Assembly: GCA_038063055.1 (NCBI GenBank)
Contig: JBBTVY010000019.1
Location: forward strand, 1 to 6,115
Reading direction: 5' to 3'
Source of the DNA: JACQKT01 sp038063055
GTDB taxonomy: Bacteria > Patescibacteriota > Minisyncoccia > UBA6257 > 2-01-FULL-56-20
DNA: 6,115 nt
Shown here one piece after another: positions 5,267 to 6,115 of this stretch. The translations under genes and the position numbers were made by a program. The notes beneath the pieces were generated by a model that was not told the origin of the DNA, ran no database searches, and saw only the letters and a list, made by a program, of their open reading frames with translations. The number at the start of each line of letters is the position of its first letter. The stretch's first letter is position 1.

Positions 5267-5881
5267 ATGAATCAAAAAGGTTTTGCAAATATCGCGCTCG
5301 TTGTTTTAGTAGTCGTCCTTGTGGGTGTGGCAGGATACTTTGTGTTAGTAAAAAAACAAGAACCGGTTGCCCAACAAACAACACCGCCGCCTGTAACCAT
5401 GCAACCTCCAACCTTGCAACAACCCTCCCCAACGCCAGTAAACGAAACCGCAAGTTGGAAAACATATGTTAATAATAAATATGGGTTTGAAGTCAAACTG
5501 GATCCTTCTTGGCAAATGGTGTATTTGAAAAATGGAACGTCTACGGATAGACCTGAGCCTGATATGGCTGATTTTATTTCTATAAAAAACGATGGGAAAT
5601 GCCAGTGTTCAATTTCGATTGAAGAAACTTCTTCAAAAAATAGACAAGCACGGTGGGATGAAACAATTGTTAGCAAAAAATCAATGGAGATTGCTGGGCT
5701 GACAGCAGAAGATGTCATTAGCGTGATTGAGGATACAAAATTTAGAACCGTTACAGCATTTCGCCCCAAAGACAATAACAGTCACTATAAATTTGTTTTT
5801 TCAACTTATCAGAATAGCAGCGAGATTTTTTCAACACCAAAGTTTGATTTAATGCTCTCGACCTTTAAATTTACTCGGTAG
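5267..5881 (+). CDS. Membrane-anchored extracytoplasmic protein with pilin-like N-terminus
   Basis: The 204-residue protein begins MNQKGFANIA and runs into a single hydrophobic helix (about 7-28). This resembles a class III (prepilin) signal, with the possible cleavage after Gly5, but the usual Glu at position +5 is missing (Ala is there). It may instead be a plain signal anchor. Residues 31-60 are a Pro/Gln/Thr-rich linker (for example TTPPPVTMQPPTLQQPSPTP). A globular extracytoplasmic domain follows from about 64, starting WKTYVNNKYGFEVKLDPSW and ending FDLMLSTFKF. This pattern is reminiscent of PsbP-like domains in secreted bacterial proteins ('Y-ygF-f-yP--W' at the start and 'iLsTFkf' at the end). 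Two close cysteines (112 and 114, KCQCS) are present, but there is no lipobox at the N-terminus. No Shine-Dalgarno sequence is visible before the ATG. The function is unknown; a cell-surface role is inferred from the topology only. Confidence 0.8.
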   Translation: MNQKGFANIALVVLVVVLVGVAGYFVLVKKQEPVAQQTTPPPVTMQPPTLQQPSPTPVNETASWKTYVNNKYGFEVKLDPSWQMVYLKNGTSTDRPEPDMADFISIKNDGKCQCSISIEETSSKNRQARWDETIVSKKSMEIAGLTAEDVISVIEDTKFRTVTAFRPKDNNSHYKFVFSTYQNSSEIFSTPKFDLMLSTFKFTR

Positions 5882-5904
5882 CCGCCAAAGAAAAACTTGT
5901 TTGT

Positions 5905-5931
5905 CCGCCATAGCCCAAAGGGCGACGGCGG
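5905..5931. repeat. Hairpin repeat with two stems
   Basis: The outer stem CCGCC/GGCGG (5905-5909 with 5927-5931) and the inner stem GCCC/GGGC (5913-5916 with 5920-5923) are joined by a symmetric 3+3 internal loop and closed by an AAA loop. There is no T-run after it. It may act as a 3' end structure for the preceding membrane protein gene, 23 bp downstream of the stop. Confidence 0.65.
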
Positions 5932-5937
5932 GAAATT

Positions 5938-5970
5938 GTCCCGCCTACGCTAAAGCTTCGGCGGGCAGGC
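5938..5970. repeat. GC-rich dispersed hairpin repeat
   Basis: CCCGCC (5940-5945) pairs with GGCGGG (5960-5965) around a 14-nt loop. TCGGCGGGCAGG (5958-5969) is the exact reverse complement of 3638-3649, next to the endonuclease gene. Confidence 0.65.
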
Positions 5971-5976
5971 AGCGGT

Positions 5977-6010
5977 GCGGCTCACTTCGACTTCGCTCAG
6001 TACAAGCCGC
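5977..6010. repeat. Dispersed palindromic repeat, copy D
   Basis: Inverted ends GCGGCT (5977-5982) and AGCCGC (6005-6010) enclose TTCGACTTCGCTCAG (5986-6000) and TACAAG. The core is an inverted copy of the element at 5159-5178 and is near-identical to 2863-2877. Confidence 0.65.
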
Positions 6011-6064
6011 CGCCTTTCTGAATTTTCGCCCTCCTTCGCCTCTCGGCTTCGGACGGGCAAGCGG

Positions 6065-6093
6065 GGGGACTTCCTCGCCGCCGCAGGCGGCGA
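6065..6093. repeat. Perfect 8-bp hairpin with module shared with the 3638-3675 element
   Basis: TCGCCGCC (6075-6082) and GGCGGCGA (6086-6093) form a perfect stem around GCA. GGGGAC (6065-6070) with CCTCGCC (6073-6079) repeats the block found at 3655-3672. Confidence 0.65.
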
Positions 6094-6115
6094 AATGCGT
6101 TCGGACTAATTCAAG

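Larger units (their letters stand above)
5882..6115. other. Gene-free palindrome-rich intergenic stretch at the right edge
   Basis: These 234 bp show no plausible gene on either strand. They are GC-rich compared with the preceding gene and consist almost wholly of inverted repeats (5905-5931, 5940-5965, 5977-6010 and 6075-6093, listed separately). Several of these share modules with elements further left in the window. The gene beyond the right edge is not visible. Confidence 0.7.

Noticed and set aside
5272..5775. 167-codon minus-strand ORF opposite the membrane protein gene
   Set aside because: The plus-strand protein has a coherent signal, linker and domain layout. The reverse frame is low-complexity (Gly/Cys/Thr runs) mirroring the Pro-rich linker.
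2684..6093. CRISPR array or phage/IS ends
   Set aside because: Repeats are irregularly spaced, differ in orientation and flanks and have no uniform spacers; no transposase or cas gene is visible.
6061..6115. Minus-strand GCGAGGAAGTCC recalling the conserved GAGGAAAGTCC of RNase P RNA
   Set aside because: One base is missing from the motif, none of the following conserved RNase P regions can be found, and the segment is part of a dispersed hairpin repeat.

Overview
The window looks like a piece of a small-genome bacterial chromosome, most plausibly from the Candidate Phyla Radiation (Patescibacteria, Parcubacteria-like). This is an inference from style, not from a search. The signs are almost no recognisable Shine-Dalgarno sequences, a shortened (p)ppGpp synthetase/hydrolase, a LAGLIDADG endonuclease gene next to a tRNA gene, membrane-anchored proteins with a 'KGFANIALVV' type N-terminus, and GC-rich hairpin repeats dispersed between genes.

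Left part (1-2664): the 3' end of a RelA/SpoT-family gene runs rightwards and meets a leftward parA-parB pair, with the relA/spoT and parB stop codons overlapping. ParA (deviant Walker ATPase) and ParB (CTP-binding DNA clamp) form the chromosome segregation system. ParB carries a long Gln/Pro-rich linker, and a 7-bp tandem repeat lies in the parA-parB gap. No canonical parS site is visible.

Middle part (2665-3751): a repeat-laden divergent intergenic region precedes an intact, intron-free tRNA-Leu(CAA). Only 8 bp after its discriminator base lies a two-motif LAGLIDADG homing endonuclease ORF. It probably shares the tRNA transcript, so 3' processing of the tRNA would leave a near-leaderless mRNA. 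A GC-rich hairpin repeat follows the endonuclease gene.

Right part (3752-6115): three rightward genes of less certain role. They are an alpha/beta hydrolase with a complete apparent catalytic triad, a small DUF2283-type protein, and a membrane-anchored extracytoplasmic protein with a pilin-like N-terminus. The last 230 bp hold no convincing gene and are a dense cluster of palindromes, modules of which recur elsewhere in the window.

The left genes are housekeeping (stringent response, segregation, tRNA). The endonuclease is a probable selfish element. The right-hand genes look accessory and show no evidence of acting together. I see no CRISPR array, insertion sequence, prophage or clear new multi-gene system. 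The most interesting items are the tRNA-endonuclease tandem, the shortened RSH protein and the modular repeat family.
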